Shown: positions 8,610 to 20,136, counted from the stretch's first letter. The stretch: DNA of 64,000 nt from Bifidobacterium tissieri (GCF_002259645.1 NZ_MWWV01000006.1:218029-282028), one strand, 5' to 3'. The notes: generated by a model from the sequence alone, not told the origin. Numbers and translations are program-made.

Positions 8610-10210
8610 CCGGCATGGATGACGCGATGGGCACAACCGCGTCGAACTCATCCGCTACGGCAGTCAGCGTCTCCGATGCCTACGGTCCGAGTGCCCCGAG
8701 CGTGACACCGCTGCCATGTCATCCGGTGGCCGACATGGCCGACGCGCTCGCCGAGACGATGTCCGCCGACGGGCGCGGTGCCATGATGCTGTTGCATTCC
8801 GCCCGTGGCGGACGGTATACGATGCTTGGCCTGCATCCCTACCGTCGTCTTCTGCAGATCGGAGACCGGGTGCGGGATGAATCGTTGGCGGCTGATGGGC
8901 GTTGGCGCTGCGCAACCGTGGAGGGCGACGCCCTCGCCCTGCTGGGGGAATGGCTGTCCGGACGCTCCGGCCGATCCGCCGATATGGCCGCGCCGGTGGC
9001 ATCGGATCCCGTCACCGGCGAGCGCCTGCCGTTGGCCGACGGCGTCATGGGATTCATGTCGTATGATGACGGGCTGCGTCGCGAGGGTATCCGGTCGCGT
9101 CACTCCCGGTCGGCGATTCCCGATGCCGCCTGGTGGTGGTTCGACGACATCCTCATTGAGGACATGCTCGCCGGCACGGTTACGCTGGTCTCCCACCATC
9201 GTATGCCCGGTGGTGCCGAGCGCATCATCGAACGTTGGAACTCTCGTAGACGCCAACGCGGGACCGCGACCGGCGTGCCATCGGTCCATGACATGATGGA
9301 CGGCATCATGCCTGGTGCCGTTCCGCGCCGTGACGGCCATGGCACGACCATTGCCGGCTGGTCGTCCGACCATGACCGCGCATCCTACTGCGAAGGCATC
9401 AGGGCCCTGTGCGGGCGCATGCGTGACGGGGACATCTACGTGACGAACTATTCGCTGCGTCTGCGCGTCAGGAGCCTCATCGCGCCTCCGGTCATGTTCA
9501 ACCGACTGCGATCCGATAACCCGTCACCGTTCATGGCTTACCTCGACGCCGGGGACTGGCAGATCATCAGTTCCTCTCCGGAACGATTTCTGGAAAGCCG
9601 GGGAGGGCATGTCGTCACCCAGCCGATCAAGGGCACTCGGCCGAGAGGTCGAGACGTTGCGGAGGACGATCGTCTGCGCGGTGAGCTCGAGCATTCGTTC
9701 AAGGATCGTAGCGAACTGCTCATGATCACCGATCTGGAACGTAACGATCTGAGTCGCATCGCCATGCCGGGGACGGTGTCGACCACCGGCTTCGCCGAAC
9801 TTGAAGCATATCCGCACGTGTTCCATCTGGTCTCTACCGTGGAGGCGGACGTTTCGCCGGGGCGTACGATTGCTGATGTGCTGGCTGCACTGAGCCCGGG
9901 AGGGTCGATCACCGGAGCTCCGAAGCACAGCGCCATGACGCTGATCGATCGGTATGAGCACAGCGCCCGTGGCGCCTATACTGGAAGTCTGGGGTACATC
10001 GATGCGTCGGGCGACTGTGATCTGAGCATTCTGATTCGTATGGCGATACATCAGGGGAACGCCGCTGTCGGCGGTGCGTATAGTATCGGCGGTGGTGGGG
10101 GAGTGACCCTCGATTCGGATCCTGACTTCGAATACGACGAGGCCATGCAGAAAACCGAGGCCCTCCTGTCCGCCTTGGGGTGCGACACGCGAAAGGGATG
10201 GCATGACTGA
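8606..10210 (+). CDS. pabB: Aminodeoxychorismate synthase component I-like chorismate-binding enzyme
   Basis: A 534-residue chorismate-binding protein. The C-terminal half has the full catalytic signature: the PIKGTRPRG motif, whose Lys is characteristic of PabB rather than anthranilate synthase (PIAGT), ELLMITDLERNDL, SPGGSITGAPK and the final GGGGGVTLDSDPDFEYDE. It should turn chorismate and ammonia into 4-amino-4-deoxychorismate for folate. The N-terminal half is more divergent. The start overlaps the mfd stop (ATGA), and the end overlaps the next gene, a probable PabC, by 8 bases. No glutaminase (PabA) gene is adjacent. The PabB versus TrpE choice rests on the Lys and on the context. Confidence 0.88.
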   Translation: MTGMDDAMGTTASNSSATAVSVSDAYGPSAPSVTPLPCHPVADMADALAETMSADGRGAMMLLHSARGGRYTMLGLHPYRRLLQIGDRVRDESLAADGRWRCATVEGDALALLGEWLSGRSGRSADMAAPVASDPVTGERLPLADGVMGFMSYDDGLRREGIRSRHSRSAIPDAAWWWFDDILIEDMLAGTVTLVSHHRMPGGAERIIERWNSRRRQRGTATGVPSVHDMMDGIMPGAVPRRDGHGTTIAGWSSDHDRASYCEGIRALCGRMRDGDIYVTNYSLRLRVRSLIAPPVMFNRLRSDNPSPFMAYLDAGDWQIISSSPERFLESRGGHVVTQPIKGTRPRGRDVAEDDRLRGELEHSFKDRSELLMITDLERNDLSRIAMPGTVSTTGFAELEAYPHVFHLVSTVEADVSPGRTIADVLAALSPGGSITGAPKHSAMTLIDRYEHSARGAYTGSLGYIDASGDCDLSILIRMAIHQGNAAVGGAYSIGGGGGVTLDSDPDFEYDEAMQKTEALLSALGCDTRKGWHD

Positions 10211-11021
10211 ATCGAACACTGCCGATCGGCAGCCTGAGGAACCTGCGGAAACAACGACGGAAAGCGACGTCACATCGACGAGCGAACCCGAAAGCGGACC
10301 TAAGCGCCGAACGATCGCACTGGATGAGGGATACCAGTTCGGTCTCGGTGTATTCGAGACCATGGCACTGCGGTCCGGTCGGATCATGATGCTTGACCGT
10401 CATCTGAACCGGTTGCGCAAGGGCGCGGAGGCATTGGGCATCGACGTTCCCAGCGATGATGATCTGCGATGGACCCTTGGCGAGTACCTGCATGAAGCCG
10501 ATCTGGAGGGTGCGGCGTCCGCCGTGGTCAAGATCATCCTCTCCGAGGCGAACACGGTGATCACGAACCGGGAGAACCCCTATGACGATTGGGGCCCCGA
10601 CCGTGCGCTGCATCTTGGATGGTGCACGACTCGGCGCAACGAGCGTTCATTGTTCACGTACCACAAGACCCTCAATCAAGGCGACAACATCCTCGAATTC
10701 CGCAAGGCGCACGATCTGGGACTCGACGGGGCGGTGTTCCTCAACTCCCGCGGCGAGGTGTGCGAGGCCACCAATGCCAATCTGTTCTTCGTCAGGGACA
10801 ACCGTTGGTATACGCCGGCCGTCGAGTGCGGATTGCTTCCGGGGACCGTGCGCCAGCGCGTGTGCGAGATGCACCACGCGGTGGAAATGCATATTCGTCC
10901 TGATGATCTGGCTGGATTCGACGCATGCTACGCCACGAACTCATTGATGGGCGTGCGTCCGGTCGCCGTTCTTGGCGAGGCGCGATTCTCCGTCAGTCCG
11001 TACGGGCTGTTTGGGCGCTGA
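10203..11021 (+). CDS. pabC: Class IV aminotransferase, probable aminodeoxychorismate lyase
   Basis: A 272-residue fold-type IV PLP enzyme. Residues 1-37 are hydrophilic and probably disordered. The catalytic fold starts at YQFGLGVFETMALRSG, carries the PLP Lys region TYHKTLNQGDN, and the cofactor phosphate region EVCEATNANLFFV, then LPGTVRQRV. Translational coupling to the PabB-like gene argues for the lyase that releases pyruvate to give 4-aminobenzoate. A branched-chain or D-amino-acid aminotransferase has the same fold and cannot be excluded from sequence alone. Confidence 0.8.
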   Translation: MTESNTADRQPEEPAETTTESDVTSTSEPESGPKRRTIALDEGYQFGLGVFETMALRSGRIMMLDRHLNRLRKGAEALGIDVPSDDDLRWTLGEYLHEADLEGAASAVVKIILSEANTVITNRENPYDDWGPDRALHLGWCTTRRNERSLFTYHKTLNQGDNILEFRKAHDLGLDGAVFLNSRGEVCEATNANLFFVRDNRWYTPAVECGLLPGTVRQRVCEMHHAVEMHIRPDDLAGFDACYATNSLMGVRPVAVLGEARFSVSPYGLFGR

Positions 11022-11081
11022 CACTCATTGCCGCCGGTGCTGGCTCACCGGCTGTTTCGTATCTCATGTCGTGAACGCCTA

Positions 11082-11135
11082 TATACTTATCATTGGTAAT
11101 GACTCTTCGTAATTATCAATAGTAAGGATATTGAT
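11082..11135 (+). promoter_or_regulatory. marR promoter with two palindromic operator candidates
   Basis: A TATACT -10 element is at 11082-11087; no clear -35 is seen. Two palindromes follow: TCATT-GGT-AATGA (11090-11102) near the expected start of transcription, and ATCAATA-N7-TATTGAT (11115-11135), which spans the AAGGA ribosome binding site. The arrangement fits autorepression by the MarR protein encoded just downstream. Confidence 0.5.
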
Positions 11136-11138
11136 CGT

Positions 11139-11692
11139 ATGTCCGACAACGAACCGAATGATTCTCCGGCGGAGAAGACCGGCGGCGGAGCACTGAACGT
11201 CGAAGACGTGCGCAGATTGCTCGACGCCTGCTGGAAGGCAAAGCGCATCACCGAGCTGCTGCCCAGCCTGCCGAAGGGCATGAAACCGCGCCACGTCCAT
11301 GTGATCGACGCCATATGGCACATCAACGAACCATCGGGGCAGCACACCGCCGTCGCACGTGTCGGCGACGTCAGCGCCTTCCTCGACGTCACCACGCCCA
11401 GCGTCACCAAACTCGTCAATGAACTCGTCAGACTCGGCCTCGTGGAAAAACACGCGACCGCCGACGACCGCCGAGCAGTGACGCTCACGCTCACCAAGCA
11501 GGGAATGACATGCCGGCGCACGTACGTCGAGCAGTACCACGCACATCTCATGCACGTGCTCGCCCCACTCGCCGTCGACCAATGCAACACCACGGTAGAC
11601 ACATTGAACACAGCTCTGCGACTCATGTACGCCGACCTCATCCAACGCGACAAGACCAACGGACCCGACAGCGACAGCAAAGGAACCAACCG

Positions 11693-11696
<4 letters not shown>
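11139..11696 (+). CDS. MarR family transcriptional regulator
   Basis: A 185-residue regulator with a winged helix in the middle: VSAFLDVTTPSVTKLVNEL forms the recognition helix, and GLVEKHATADDRRAVTLTLTKQG forms the wing with the D-RR signature of MarR proteins. Helices on both sides would form the dimer interface. Its stop overlaps the start of an MFS exporter by ATGA, so it probably controls that transporter and itself in response to a toxic ligand. Two palindromes lie directly upstream. The ligand is unknown. Confidence 0.92.
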
Positions 11697-14573
<2,877 letters not shown>

Positions 14574-14637
14574 GCGAGTTCTTCGGCGTCCTGACGCCTG
14601 TCGGCGACATGTCCGAATAGGCGTTAGCGTATAGCGC

Positions 14638-14677
14638 ATACCCGTCGCATTTCTAGTCGAATGCGGCGGGTATTTTC
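14638..14677 (+). terminator. Terminator after eno, abutting the divIC start
   Basis: Arms 14638-14651 and 14660-14673 form a 14 bp stem with one G-T pair and an 8-base loop, ending in a short T run. The next start codon is only 7 bases further on. Confidence 0.8.
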
Positions 14678-14683
14678 ATAGAT

Positions 14684-15331
14684 ATGATCAAACCGGGTGT
14701 CAAAAAAACCTCTCGCGGAGGAAAAGGGAGCAACACCGTTAGAAACGGGAAATCTCCAAAGGCCACAGGGACCGCGAACAGGAAGACGACATCCAAAGGG
14801 CAGCAGGGAGCCGTTCGCTCTTCCGCCATGCCGTTAACGTTCTTCATCGCCGTGATCATCGTGATCCTTGGATCCATTCAGCTGCTGTCCACGTTCCATA
14901 CGTATGCGTTGAATCTGGCCGAGTTGAATTCGTTGCGTAATCAGGAGGCGACTCTGGTCGCGAAAAAGGCCGAGCTTGAGAACGATATCAAACGCTGGGA
15001 CGATGACGCCTATGTCACGGCCCAGGCCCGTGAGCGTCTGGGATTCGTCTTCCCCGGTGAGCGTTCGGTACGTGTGCTTCATCCCGAGGCCGTGACCGGA
15101 GATGCCGCCACGGGGAACGATACGGCGTCCACTCCGTCGGACACGGAGCAGACGCGTCCCTGGTACAAGGACATGTTCTCGTCGTTCGGCAAGGCGGACA
15201 AGGACACCACGAAGAGCGCCGGCGATGCGTCGGAGACCCCATCCTCCGAATCCTCCGGCTCGAGTGGCGACGGCACCACAGGAAACACCGGCTCCAACAG
15301 CACGGCTAACACTACGAAGGAAGGTCAATGA
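14684..15331 (+). CDS. divIC: Septum formation initiator DivIC/FtsB-like protein
   Basis: A 215-residue bitopic membrane protein. A basic cytosolic tail (about 1-47) precedes one transmembrane helix (PLTFFIAVIIVILGSIQLL, about 49-67). A coiled coil with Leu/Ala heptads follows (NLAELNSLRNQEATLVAKKA), then the DivIC closing motif RERLGFVFPGE. The Ser/Thr/Gly-rich C-terminus is probably disordered. The family bridges FtsL and FtsQ in the divisome. No ribosome binding site precedes the ATG, which directly follows the eno terminator, so leaderless translation is possible. It overlaps the next gene by ATGA. The order eno-divIC-DUF501-ppx is conserved in actinobacteria. Confidence 0.9.
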   Translation: MIKPGVKKTSRGGKGSNTVRNGKSPKATGTANRKTTSKGQQGAVRSSAMPLTFFIAVIIVILGSIQLLSTFHTYALNLAELNSLRNQEATLVAKKAELENDIKRWDDDAYVTAQARERLGFVFPGERSVRVLHPEAVTGDAATGNDTASTPSDTEQTRPWYKDMFSSFGKADKDTTKSAGDASETPSSESSGSSGDGTTGNTGSNSTANTTKEGQ

Positions 15332-15966
15332 ACAACGACGATATCCGCAAGGTGACGGAGATTCTGCAGGAGCGTCTGAGCCATGGTCTCGACCAGCGAG
15401 ACGTGGATGTGGTGCAGCGTCAGCTGGGACGATTCCCCCGTGGCATGGTCGCGGTGGGCGCCCGTTGCGTCTGCGGCAATCCTCTGGCGGTGATCACCCG
15501 GCCTCTGGTCGAACAGCGGATCCCGTTCCCCACTACTTGCTATCTCACCTCTCCCGAGGCGGTGAAGGCGGTGTCCCGGTTGGAGGCGGACGGCGATATG
15601 ACCGAGTATACGCGTCGGGTTCAGGAGGAGCCTGAGGTGAAAGCCGCATACGAACGCGCCCATGAGATGTATCTTGAGTTCCGCCATCAGCTTGCGGAGC
15701 GTCTGGGTGATGACGAAAGTCATATCGCCGGCATCAGCGCCGGCGGCATGCCGGTGCGCGTCAAGTGTCTGCACGCGTTGACCGGTCAGGCGCTGGTGAT
15801 GGGCTGGGGAGTGAATCCCATTGCCGATGACGTACTGCGACGTGTCAAGGCGCAGTTTGATCCGTCCGTATGCCGGTGTTCGGTGCCCTATGGCGTTGTC
15901 GACGACGAAGAAGCGAATGCCGAGGACCATTCGGACGCGACCATAGAAAGGGATGATGCACGATGA
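15328..15966 (+). CDS. DUF501 domain protein
   Basis: A 212-residue protein of the DUF501 family, function unknown, found in actinobacteria between divIC and ppx. It contains GRFPRGMVAVGARCVCGNPLAV, a Cys pair spaced CVC, then TTCYLTSPEAVKAVSRLEA, and later GMPVRVKCLHALTGQALV and VCRCSVP. The conserved cysteines suggest a metal or structural role, but that is inference. ATGA overlaps with both neighbours indicate a tightly coupled operon with divIC and the Ppx/GppA gene. Confidence 0.88.
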   Translation: MNNDDIRKVTEILQERLSHGLDQRDVDVVQRQLGRFPRGMVAVGARCVCGNPLAVITRPLVEQRIPFPTTCYLTSPEAVKAVSRLEADGDMTEYTRRVQEEPEVKAAYERAHEMYLEFRHQLAERLGDDESHIAGISAGGMPVRVKCLHALTGQALVMGWGVNPIADDVLRRVKAQFDPSVCRCSVPYGVVDDEEANAEDHSDATIERDDAR

Positions 15967-16970
15967 GCGATGTACGGGTTGCCGGCATTGACTGCGGCAC
16001 GAATTCGATCCGTCTGATGATCGCCCGTGTGGGAGAGCGCGGCATGAGCGTCGAGGTTCCCCGTATCATGCGCGTGGTGAGGCTGGGACAGGATGTTGAC
16101 AAGACCCATCGATTCGCCGATGATGCGTTGGAACGCACCTACCGGGCGATTGATGAGTTCGCCGCGGTGCTGAAGGAGCATCCGGTGGACGCGTTGCGCT
16201 TCGTGGCAACATCGGCCACGCGCGACGCGGAGAACCGGGAGGAGTTCGAGAACGAGGTGGAGAAGCGCCTTGGGGTACGTCCCGATGTGATTCCGGGCAC
16301 GGAGGAGGCACGACTCAGTTTTCTTGGTGCCACGTCGGTGCTGCATACCCAGTTCGGCGATCAGCTGCCGCCTGCCCCGTATACCGTCATCGATCTCGGC
16401 GGAGGTTCCACCGAGATGGTCATTGGCGGTGACGGTACGGATGTGCCGACTGATAGGGTCGCCGCCGCGTTCTCCATGAACATCGGTTCGGTGCGTATGA
16501 GCGAGCGGCATCTGTTGAGCGACCCGCCCACGCGGGATGAAATCAAGCAGGCCGTGGCGGATATCAACGAGCATATCGACGAGGCGTTCGACAAGGTTCC
16601 GGCGTGGAAGACCGGCACGCTGATCGGCGTGTCCGGGACGGTCACCACCATGACCGGCATCGCGCTTGGCCTGAAGGACTACGATCGTGATGCCGTGGAC
16701 GGTGCGGTGATCGGATTCGCCGACGCATGCTCCACCTGCGACAAGGTGCTGACCATGACCCGCGCCGAACGACACGAATATCCGGTGATCCACCCCGGCC
16801 GTATCGATGTGATCGGCGGCGGCGCACTGGTATGGAATTGCGTGCTCAACCGTATCGGCGATGCGGTGCGCACGCGCGCCCATCGTGTACTCAACTCCTA
16901 TGTGACCAGCGAGCATGGTCTGCTCGACGGCATCGTTCTTGATCTCGGTCGCAGGACGCTGTCCGCATGA
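15963..16970 (+). CDS. Ppx/GppA family exopolyphosphatase/phosphatase
   Basis: A 335-residue ASKHA-fold phosphatase. The P1 motif GIDCGTNSIRLMIARV and the P2 motif YTVIDLGGGSTEMVI bind the phosphate chain; the catalytic Glu is expected in the FVATSATRDAENREEF region. The family trims inorganic polyphosphate or converts pppGpp to ppGpp. At 335 residues it is the short actinobacterial form without the C-terminal HD domain of E. coli Ppx. It is the last gene of the divIC operon, followed by a hairpin. Which substrate is used cannot be told. Confidence 0.92.
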   Translation: MSDVRVAGIDCGTNSIRLMIARVGERGMSVEVPRIMRVVRLGQDVDKTHRFADDALERTYRAIDEFAAVLKEHPVDALRFVATSATRDAENREEFENEVEKRLGVRPDVIPGTEEARLSFLGATSVLHTQFGDQLPPAPYTVIDLGGGSTEMVIGGDGTDVPTDRVAAAFSMNIGSVRMSERHLLSDPPTRDEIKQAVADINEHIDEAFDKVPAWKTGTLIGVSGTVTTMTGIALGLKDYDRDAVDGAVIGFADACSTCDKVLTMTRAERHEYPVIHPGRIDVIGGGALVWNCVLNRIGDAVRTRAHRVLNSYVTSEHGLLDGIVLDLGRRTLSA

Positions 16971-16992
16971 TGATTTCTGCGCGGTGACTTTT

Positions 16993-17016
16993 CGGGACGG
17001 GTGCGTTCCCGTCCCG
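16993..17016 (+). terminator. Hairpin after the ppx-like gene
   Basis: A 9 bp perfect stem CGGGACGGG / CCCGTCCCG with a 6-base loop. No T run follows, so termination would be weak. A CATAAT element (17025-17030) about 25 bases before the tRNA is a candidate -10 for that gene. Confidence 0.5.
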
Positions 17017-17055
17017 GTTCGTGGCATAATAGCCAAGTCGGCTTTTTGCCGGCAT

Positions 17056-17135
17056 GCCCCCGTGGCGGAATCGGTATACGCAGCTGACTTAAAATCAGCC
17101 GCTTCGGCTTGTGGGTTCGAGTCCCACCGGGGGCA
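17056..17135 (+). tRNA. tRNA-Leu, anticodon TAA
   Basis: A complete cloverleaf: 7 bp acceptor (GCCCCCG with CGGGGGC) and discriminator A, anticodon stem GCTGA/TCAGC with loop CTTAAAA giving anticodon TAA, an 11-base variable arm as expected for class II leucine tRNAs, and T arm GTGGG-TTCGAGT-CCCAC. CCA is not encoded. It reads UUA and, by wobble, UUG codons. Confidence 0.97.
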
Positions 17136-17270
17136 CGTATTCTCTTTTGCCGCGTATTGCTGTGACGTAGTGTATTACTGTGACATAGCGCGATACATCG
17201 CACGCCAACCGACGGTGGCGTGATCATAATCACGCGTCTCGTAACCTGGTTTTTCGAAATGCGTGGCACT

Positions 17271-17906
17271 ATGATGCGCATGACTCGACAGAATGAAACC
17301 AATTCACAGGTATCAGCGCAATCATCGAAGACGTCGACGAACGTCCCACGTTCGACCGGGCCGGTCTCCACGGAAGCCCCGACCCTGCCCATCATGCTCA
17401 CGCAGGCCATTGTGGCTGCCGGCGTGATGTGCGTATGCGAGATCATCTGTGCACCATTGATCATCAGCATGGCATCCGGTGCGTTCGCCCTGGTCCCCTG
17501 GATCGCCGTGGCCTGCATGCTTGCCGTGCTGTTCATGGTGATTCTTGGTTTTGCCTTTCTGTGGCTGGCCGACAACCTCTCGCATAATTTCGCCGAACGT
17601 CGCGCCCCTATCTGCTATGCCGTGATCGGCGCCATCGCTTTCGGCATCTGGGGAGGTCTGCTGTATCCCACGTTCATCAATTCGGTGCTGGAACCGGCCG
17701 GGATCGATCCGATTTCCCGGGGAGACCTGTATGCCATCGTATTCAATTGCGTGATCGTCGGATTGGTCTCGTATCTGTGTGCATCGCTGTTCGCCGAACG
17801 TCTTGCCAGGCGCCGGACGCTGGCCATCGTCATCGGAATCGTACTGGTACTGGTCGCATTGCTGGGCGCGTTCTATCTGTGGCGTTTCTACGCCATGCTG
17901 TACTGA
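17271..17906 (+). CDS. Polytopic membrane protein of unknown function
   Basis: A protein of about 211 residues that I do not recognise. After a hydrophilic N-terminal tail of about 35 residues there are five hydrophobic segments (for example PWIAVACMLAVLFMVILGFAF, ICYAVIGAIAFGIWGGLLYP and TLAIVIGIVLVLVALLGAFYL). No charged catalytic motif is visible. An upstream in-frame GTG exists; I prefer the ATG at 17271 (or 17280) because the hydrophilic tail then starts normally. It stands alone between a tRNA and the FKBP gene. Confidence 0.65.
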   Translation: MMRMTRQNETNSQVSAQSSKTSTNVPRSTGPVSTEAPTLPIMLTQAIVAAGVMCVCEIICAPLIISMASGAFALVPWIAVACMLAVLFMVILGFAFLWLADNLSHNFAERRAPICYAVIGAIAFGIWGGLLYPTFINSVLEPAGIDPISRGDLYAIVFNCVIVGLVSYLCASLFAERLARRRTLAIVIGIVLVLVALLGAFYLWRFYAMLY

Positions 17907-17951
17907 TCGTTCGCGCCGGTGTCGATCCTGCGGAACGTTTTCTGATCCGGA

Positions 17952-17980
17952 GCTTGAAACTGTCTTCGATTGCGTATACT
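17952..17980 (+). promoter_or_regulatory. Candidate promoter of the FKBP gene
   Basis: GCTTGA (17952-17957) and TATACT (17975-17980) are separated by 17 bases. The predicted leader of about 65 bases contains an imperfect 12 bp hairpin (about 17997-18025) just before the AAGGAG ribosome binding site of the FKBP gene. Confidence 0.45.
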
Positions 17981-18052
17981 TTTGACGGTTATATGCCATG
18001 CTCGTCCGTATATCGGGCGGGCATGTTCACATATTCGTATAAGGAGTGACAG

Positions 18053-18463
18053 ATGAGCGATTCGACGATGCCCAAGGTGAACGCCGAGTTCGGTGCCAAG
18101 CCCGAGATCGAATTCCCGACGGAGACCGCGCCCAAGGGCCTCAAGAGCGTTGAGATCATCGAGGGTGATGGCCCCGTGGTGCGCAAGGGCGATACCGTGA
18201 CCGTGAACTACCACGGTGTGGTGTGGGGCAAGCAGGCCCCGTTCGACTCCAGCTTCGAGCGCCACACGCCGGCCAGCTTCGGCATCGGCGTCGGCCAGGT
18301 CATCAAGGGCTGGGACCAGACCGTTCCGGGCCACAACGTCGGCTCTCGTCTGGTGGTGTCCATCCCGCCGGAATACGGCTACGGCTCCCGTGGCGTTCCG
18401 CAGGCCGGCATCGGCGGCGGTGACACGCTGGTCTTCGTCATCGACATCATCTCCACTCGATGA
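18053..18463 (+). CDS. FKBP-type peptidyl-prolyl isomerase
   Basis: A 136-residue single-domain FKBP. Family residues are in place: VTVNYHGVVWG, FDSSFERHTPASFGIGVGQVIKGWDQ, VPGHNVGSRLVVSIPPEYGYG and DTLVFVIDIIS. It catalyses cis-trans isomerisation of Xaa-Pro bonds and helps folding. No signal peptide is present, so it acts in the cytosol. An AAGGAGTGACAG ribosome binding site precedes the ATG. greA follows about 80 bases later and may share transcription. Confidence 0.95.
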   Translation: MSDSTMPKVNAEFGAKPEIEFPTETAPKGLKSVEIIEGDGPVVRKGDTVTVNYHGVVWGKQAPFDSSFERHTPASFGIGVGQVIKGWDQTVPGHNVGSRLVVSIPPEYGYGSRGVPQAGIGGGDTLVFVIDIISTR

Positions 18464-18542
18464 CGTGCCGGACGCGCCTCGGTGGGAATGAGGAGCGTCG
18501 GCTGAATTCGAAATATTCAAGGTGATCCAGGAGGATTCACAA

Positions 18543-19028
18543 ATGGCAGACGACAAGGTCCTGCTGCTGACGCAGGAGGCATACGACAAGCTCCAGGAGG
18601 AGCTGCAGTACCGTGAGGGCAAGCTGCACGATGAGATCATCGCCAAGGTGGCCGCAGCTCGTGCCGAAGGCGATCTGAGCGAGAACGGTGGCTATCAGGC
18701 CGCACGCGAAGCCCAGCGCAAGAATCAGGGACGTATCGAGGAGCTCACTGTCAAGCTCCGCGATGCGAAGATCCTGCAGGCACCGCCGGAAGGCACGGTC
18801 GGCAACGGATCGCTGATCACGCTCGACCTGATGGGTAACGAGATGGTCTATGTGCTCGGCGCGCACGATCTGTCTGCCGCCACCGACTACGACATCATCA
18901 GCCCCGAGTCCCCGATCGGCGCCGCAGTCATGGGTGCCAGCGTGGGTGACACGGTGAGCTACAAGGCTCCCAACGGCCGTGAGATCAAGGTGACCATCAA
19001 GAGCGCCAAGCCGCTCGGTGATGAGTGA
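18543..19028 (+). CDS. greA: Transcription elongation factor GreA
   Basis: A 161-residue Gre factor. The N-terminal coiled coil contains LTQEAYDKLQEELQYREG and ARAEGDLSENGGYQAAREAQ, whose acidic tip (D-E in GDLSENGGY) enters the RNA polymerase secondary channel and triggers transcript cleavage in backtracked complexes. The C-terminal FKBP-like domain includes SPIGAAVMGASVGDTVSY. The ATG at 18543 is chosen because AGGAGG lies just before it; an upstream in-frame ATG overlaps that site. Confidence 0.97.
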   Translation: MADDKVLLLTQEAYDKLQEELQYREGKLHDEIIAKVAAARAEGDLSENGGYQAAREAQRKNQGRIEELTVKLRDAKILQAPPEGTVGNGSLITLDLMGNEMVYVLGAHDLSAATDYDIISPESPIGAAVMGASVGDTVSYKAPNGREIKVTIKSAKPLGDE

Positions 19029-19064
19029 TTCCAGCAGACGTTGTACGGCAACGCTGACCTGAAT

Positions 19065-19109
19065 CGCGAATGGTCCGTTCCCTTATGAATAGGGGACGGA
19101 CCATTCGCG
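19065..19109. terminator. Bidirectional terminator between greA and the hemolysin III gene
   Basis: An 18-base inverted repeat (19065-19082 with about 19092-19109, one mismatch) with a 9-base loop lies between two convergent genes. There is only a weak T run on either side. Confidence 0.7.
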
Positions 19110-19142
19110 TTCCACGGAGCATAGCCCCGGGGAACGATGCGG

Positions 19143-20087
19143 TCATTGCCCCAGCATGATGCTGACGATGACGAAATAGATGGCGACCATATGGCAGGCG
19201 TATCCGGCGACGGTGCCGCAGTGGAAGATCTCGTGGAAGCCGAAGACCTTGGGCCACGGGTCCGGTTTGCGCAGTCCATAGACTATGGCTCCTGCGATAT
19301 AGCAGATGCCGCCGGCGACGATAAGCCACACCACCACGGGACCCGCGAAGGGGGATTCCCAGAAGAAGCCGAGGAATGCGGCCCCGGAGACGCCGAAGAT
19401 GATGTACACGATGGTATACAGCCAGCGTGGCGCCGAGATCCACACCACATGGATGAGCAGGGCCACCAGCGTGCAAGACCAGATGCTGATGAGGATCAGG
19501 TTCCTCCAGAAGGGTTCGAGCGCGAATGAGACCGGCGTGTATGTGCCGGCGATAAGCAGGAAGATATTCACATGGTCGATGCGCCGCAGCACGTCGGTGA
19601 CCTTGGGCGACCAGTCGCCAAGATGGTAGATCGCGGAATTGCCGAACAGGATCAGCGAGCACGCCATGAATGCCGCGCACGCCCATTTGAGTGATGCTGT
19701 GGGGGATAGGCAGATGAGTACGATGCCTGCGGCCAGTGCCAGTGGCGTGGCACAGGCATGGATCCAGCCGCGCATCGCAGGCTTTGGACGTCCGTGCACG
19801 TCAAGACGGATCTTGTGTATGCCGTGTGCCTTGTCCATGATGCGCTGGGCCTTGAGCTCTCCCTTGGCGATGACGCGGTCGGCCTTGGCTCGCGCGCGTG
19901 CACGCACCTCATCGGCCTTGGCCTGACGCTCCTGAAGGTATGCCTCGCGCACCGCCTTGCGGGTGCGCTCCAGTTGCGCCGGACCGGGAAGGTCGTTGGT
20001 CGGAGCCATGCGGTTGCCGGACACCTTCCGCGGCTTGACGATCGTCGCTGCCGGCCGCCTTGATGCGGAGCGTCTCTTTCTGGTCAT
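19143..20087 (-). CDS. Hemolysin III / PAQR family membrane protein
   Basis: A 314-residue integral membrane protein. Residues 1-100 are highly charged with Ala/Arg/Lys heptads (ARARAKADRVIAKGELKAQR), a cytosolic extension longer than usual. Seven membrane helices follow. The family metal-site motifs are visible: S-x3-H in NSAIYHLGDW, RIDHVNIFLLIAGTYTPV, and the C-terminal FHEIFHCGTVAGYACH. These suggest a CREST-type zinc hydrolase. AAAGGAT precedes the ATG. Upstream are two tandem palindromes likely to regulate it. The true bacterial function is unsettled. Confidence 0.9.
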   Translation of the reverse strand: MTRKRRSASRRPAATIVKPRKVSGNRMAPTNDLPGPAQLERTRKAVREAYLQERQAKADEVRARARAKADRVIAKGELKAQRIMDKAHGIHKIRLDVHGRPKPAMRGWIHACATPLALAAGIVLICLSPTASLKWACAAFMACSLILFGNSAIYHLGDWSPKVTDVLRRIDHVNIFLLIAGTYTPVSFALEPFWRNLILISIWSCTLVALLIHVVWISAPRWLYTIVYIIFGVSGAAFLGFFWESPFAGPVVVWLIVAGGICYIAGAIVYGLRKPDPWPKVFGFHEIFHCGTVAGYACHMVAIYFVIVSIMLGQ

Positions 20088-20106
20088 GGGTATCCTTTCG
20101 CATCGC

Positions 20107-20136
20107 TTACGTTACCGTAACTTACGCTACCGTAGC
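20107..20136. promoter_or_regulatory. Two tandem 15-bp palindromic units upstream of the hemolysin III gene
   Basis: CTTACGTTACCGTAA and CTTACGCTACCGTAG follow each other with exact 15 bp periodicity. Each has a perfect core palindrome (GTTAC-C-GTAAC at 20111-20121 and GCTAC-C-GTAGC at 20126-20136). They lie about 20 bases upstream of the hemolysin III start and on the other side of the PdtaS-like gene start. They look like a double operator, perhaps of TetR type. Confidence 0.5.
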
